Source: an uncultured Bacteroides sp.
Lineage (GTDB): Bacteria > Bacteroidota > Bacteroidia > Bacteroidales > Bacteroidaceae
Length of the DNA: 64,000 bases
Assembly: GCF_963666545.1 (NCBI RefSeq)
Contig: NZ_OY762899.1
Location: 3,100,001-3,164,000, forward strand
Direction: 5' to 3'
The notes beneath the pieces were generated by a model. The model was not told where the DNA came from, made no database searches, and saw only the letters and a program-made list of their open reading frames with translations. This document shows positions 62,177 to 64,000 of this stretch, one piece after another; the stretch's first letter is position 1, and each line of letters opens with the position of its first letter. The translations under genes were made by a program, and so were the position numbers.

Positions 62177-63349
62177 ATGAAAATTAAACTAAACTACTTA
62201 GTGTTGGCTGTTGTGTTGCCTATGTGTCTGGCATCCTGCGAGCCTAAAAAGAAGCAGGGCGCCTCTGTGGCGGAACCCATTGCTGCGGTTAGTGATACGA
62301 GTGAAACAAACGGAGTGAAGCCTGTGCCCGATGAGGCCTTGAACAATGAAGCCCGATTTGTAGCCGGACTTCCGGTGAAAAACGACAGCAGCAAGCTCTA
62401 TGATTTAATGGAAACTGAAGCGTGGAAGGCGCATTCCCGCAATATGGATCAGATTTGGAATGCCTTTCAGCAAACAGCTCCCAAGTTGATGGCGTTCAGG
62501 CAAAATGAATTGGCAGATATTAATGCCCGTTGTCGTACGTTGTTCTACCCGTTCGGTGGTCCCGATTATCTTTTCCCCAACACTTTTTTCCCTGAGATGG
62601 ATACTTATTTTCTCATAGGATTGGAACGCCCGGGCCGTGCCATCCGTGTTGACAAACCTTCAACAGAGACTTATCGGTTGTACCAAAATGCGGTGTCAGA
62701 TATTCTGAACCTAAGCTTTTTCCGTACGGATGATATGAAGCAAGAACTCTTCAACGATACAATAGACGGTGTCGTTCCTATTATTTCCGTACTGATGGTT
62801 CGTTCGGGTAGAGAGATTGTCAGCATCCGCAACGTGAAGATTACCGATGAAGGCAATATTGCAGATACAAATGAAGATGGTAGCCCCATCGTTCGTGGCA
62901 CAGGTATGGTGGAATTTAAGTATTTCCGTAGCGGAACAAGGAAACTACAGACGCTTTATTATCTGTCCACCGACTTGAGCAATGGTGGTTTTCCTCACAA
63001 AAAGCCTTTATTGGCTTATCTTGATAAGTTTGATGCAACCACTACGGCAACTTTCATTAAGTCGGCTTCCTATCTGATGCACGTCACCTACTTCTCTGCC
63101 ATTCGTCAGACGGTCTTAGACCATTCATCGGCTGTGCTGCAAGACGATTCGGGAATTCCATTGCCTTTCTATAATCCCGAAGAATGGGACGTTACTCTTT
63201 ATGGCACATTCTTGAAGCCCATCTCCATGTTTGCCAAGTATGTGCAACCCGAACTGCGTGCGGCTTACGAACAAAGTGATCCTAAACCATTGAACTTCCG
63301 CATCGGCTATGCACGGCAATCGAATCTGCAAATAGCTCGCAAGAAGTAG
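62177..63349 (+). CDS. Hypothetical lipoprotein
   Basis: A 390-residue lipoprotein of unknown function. Its lipobox (CLASC) predicts Cys20 as the lipid site, followed by a low-complexity linker (about 21-60). The body contains FYPFGGPDYLFPNTFFPEMDTYFLIGLERPG, FLKPISMFAKYVQPELRAAYEQSDPKPLNFRIGYARQSNLQIARKK at the C terminus, and SKLYDLMETEAWKAHSRNMDQIWNAFQQ, resembling Bacteroidetes-only families with no assigned role. It is only 9 bases from the permease gene, so probably cotranscribed. No enzyme motif was found. Confidence 0.8.
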   Translation: MKIKLNYLVLAVVLPMCLASCEPKKKQGASVAEPIAAVSDTSETNGVKPVPDEALNNEARFVAGLPVKNDSSKLYDLMETEAWKAHSRNMDQIWNAFQQTAPKLMAFRQNELADINARCRTLFYPFGGPDYLFPNTFFPEMDTYFLIGLERPGRAIRVDKPSTETYRLYQNAVSDILNLSFFRTDDMKQELFNDTIDGVVPIISVLMVRSGREIVSIRNVKITDEGNIADTNEDGSPIVRGTGMVEFKYFRSGTRKLQTLYYLSTDLSNGGFPHKKPLLAYLDKFDATTTATFIKSASYLMHVTYFSAIRQTVLDHSSAVLQDDSGIPLPFYNPEEWDVTLYGTFLKPISMFAKYVQPELRAAYEQSDPKPLNFRIGYARQSNLQIARKK

Positions 63350-63786
63350 CGACATGGTTCTATAGGATAACTAAACGTCCTTAATTAGGAAGATTAATCT
63401 ATCTCTGTATTCCCAAGGTCAGTATCTATCTTTTTCACTATTTGTTTCTAGTTACGAAACTAAATGTTTCTTACGTTGAAACAATAGTTTTAACAGCTTG
63501 AAACTATTCGTTTTCACCTGTTAAAACTATTTGTTTTCACCTATTGAAACTGATGATTTACGAGCTAATGAATCTTATGAAGAAAGAACGTCTGTTCTCT
63601 CGGCAAATAGACTTATGTAATCTTCGCTAATCTTTTGTATGACAAAAAGACAAGCTAATGTGTAAATATTTACATACGCATTCATGTGCTTAAAAGAAGA
63701 CTGCTCTAGTTGTTTAAAATGGATTCCATCTCTGATGGCCAAAATAAATAAAAAGCAAAAGTGGAGAAAAATGTGCTTATTTATAA
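63350..63786. other. Intergenic region before the sigma factor gene
   Basis: About 440 bases with no accepted gene. It contains the five-unit tandem palindrome array (63439-63550); otherwise A+T-rich with nothing recognisable. Confidence 0.6.
63439..63550. repeat. Tandem array of five 22-23-bp imperfect palindromes
   Basis: Five contiguous units of 22, 22, 22, 23 and 23 bp (112 bp in total) follow the plan TATTT-GTTTC-7 or 8 bases-GAAAC; the most similar two (63505-63527, 63528-63550) share GTTTTCACCT. Each unit can fold as a small hairpin. There are no spacers, which separates it from a CRISPR array. Confidence 0.8.
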
Positions 63787-63794
63787 TATCTTTG
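63787..63794 (+). promoter_or_regulatory. -7 element of the sigma factor gene
   Basis: TATCTTTG, 17 bases before ATG 63812. The -33 partner is not clear. Confidence 0.45.
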
Positions 63795-63811
63795 CGGCCA
63801 AAACATCCAGA

Positions 63812-64000
63812 ATGGATAGCAAAGTGACAACTATTGAGCAAATTAATAGGCTGAATGCAACGACCTTTCACTTGCTTTATAAAAATTATTATAAAGCATT
63901 AGTGAATTATGTTGTACAAATTGTCAATGATTTTGAGGCAGCAGAAGATATCACGCAAGACTTGTTTTCTACACTGTGGGAGCGAAAAATAGTTTTCAAA
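63812..64000 (+). CDS. Sigma-70 family (ECF-type) RNA polymerase sigma factor, 5' end only
   Basis: The first 63 codons of a sigma factor are present before the window ends. They show FHLLYKNYYKALVNYVVQIVNDFEAAEDITQDLFSTLWERK, matching sigma region 2 (core-binding and -10-melting helix with EDITQDLF). In Bacteroides such small ECF sigma factors are often next to anti-sigma (FecR) and SusC/SusD genes, but those would lie beyond the edge. A -7 element and the tandem palindrome array are upstream. Confidence 0.85.
   Translation, partial: MDSKVTTIEQINRLNATTFHLLYKNYYKALVNYVVQIVNDFEAAEDITQDLFSTLWERKIVFK

Noticed and set aside
63439-63550. CRISPR array
   Set aside because: Units are contiguous, with no unique spacers, the repeats are only 22-23 bp and degenerate, and no cas gene is present.

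Overview
The window looks like the chromosome of a Bacteroides species or a close relative in the Bacteroidaceae. Reasons: two SusC/SusD pairs; many promoters of the Bacteroides type (TTTG or TTG, about 19-20 bp, then TAnnTTTG); Bacteroidetes-restricted families (DUF4954, DUF5686, DUF4834, PL10 pectate lyase); and typical local orders such as rplM-rpsI-rpsB-tsf, pssA-psd, and the RDD/SpoIIM/DUF4129/DUF4350/MoxR/DUF58 cluster. No phage, plasmid, IS element or CRISPR array was seen. One tRNA (Lys-TTT) is present and no rRNA.

Layout. 1-4.4 kb: 5' end of an acyl-CoA ligase (minus), then mtaB, a lipid A-type acyltransferase, a family 2 glycosyltransferase and mgsA. 4.4-5.2 kb: a gene-free region with several palindromic repeats. 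5.2-7.9 kb: the rplM-rpsI-rpsB-tsf translation operon. 8-20.8 kb: mixed housekeeping (SUI1 factor, DUF5686 outer-membrane protein, rex, FAH-family protein, ispF, phosphate transporter with its DUF47 partner, tRNA-Lys, AI-2E-family permease, tdk, rsmI, lipoprotein, HAD nucleotidase). 20.9-32.1 kb: two SusC/SusD pairs facing away from each other around a tyrosine recombinase gene. 32.5-45.2 kb: hflX, DUF4954, fumarase, pectate lyase, rsgA, frr, pyrH, birA, yraN, tadA. 45.3-51.8 kb: pssA/psd, dnaE, trxA. 51.9-58.8 kb: RDD and the MoxR/DUF58 membrane cluster. 58.8-64 kb: an Imm17-like small protein, tsaE, metal ABC permease, amino-acid permease, a lipoprotein, and the 5' end of a sigma-70 family factor behind a tandem palindrome array.

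The most interesting system is the 20.9-32.1 kb locus, which reads as an invertible nutrient-receptor switch. The left pair (susC1-susD1, minus strand) has a promoter, a signal peptide and a complete gene. The right susC (susC2, plus strand) has no start, no signal peptide and no promoter of its own. It begins inside a 51-bp sequence identical, in inverted orientation, to codons 68-84 of susC1. Each copy contains a perfect 19-bp palindrome, as expected of a tyrosine recombinase site. Inverting the 2.4 kb between the copies would move the promoter, signal peptide and first 67 codons from susC1 onto susC2, in frame, giving a receptor of about 1047 residues and silencing susC1. The recombinase lies inside the invertible segment and is itself interrupted by a one-base frameshift in a run of nine A, so the switch may be locked, phase-variable at a second level, or rescued by slippage. 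A cluster of four 14-bp repeats lies between the promoter and the recombinase. Inversion inside SusC genes is known in Bacteroides fragilis; the combination here with a homopolymer-interrupted recombinase is, as far as I can judge, the part most worth checking.
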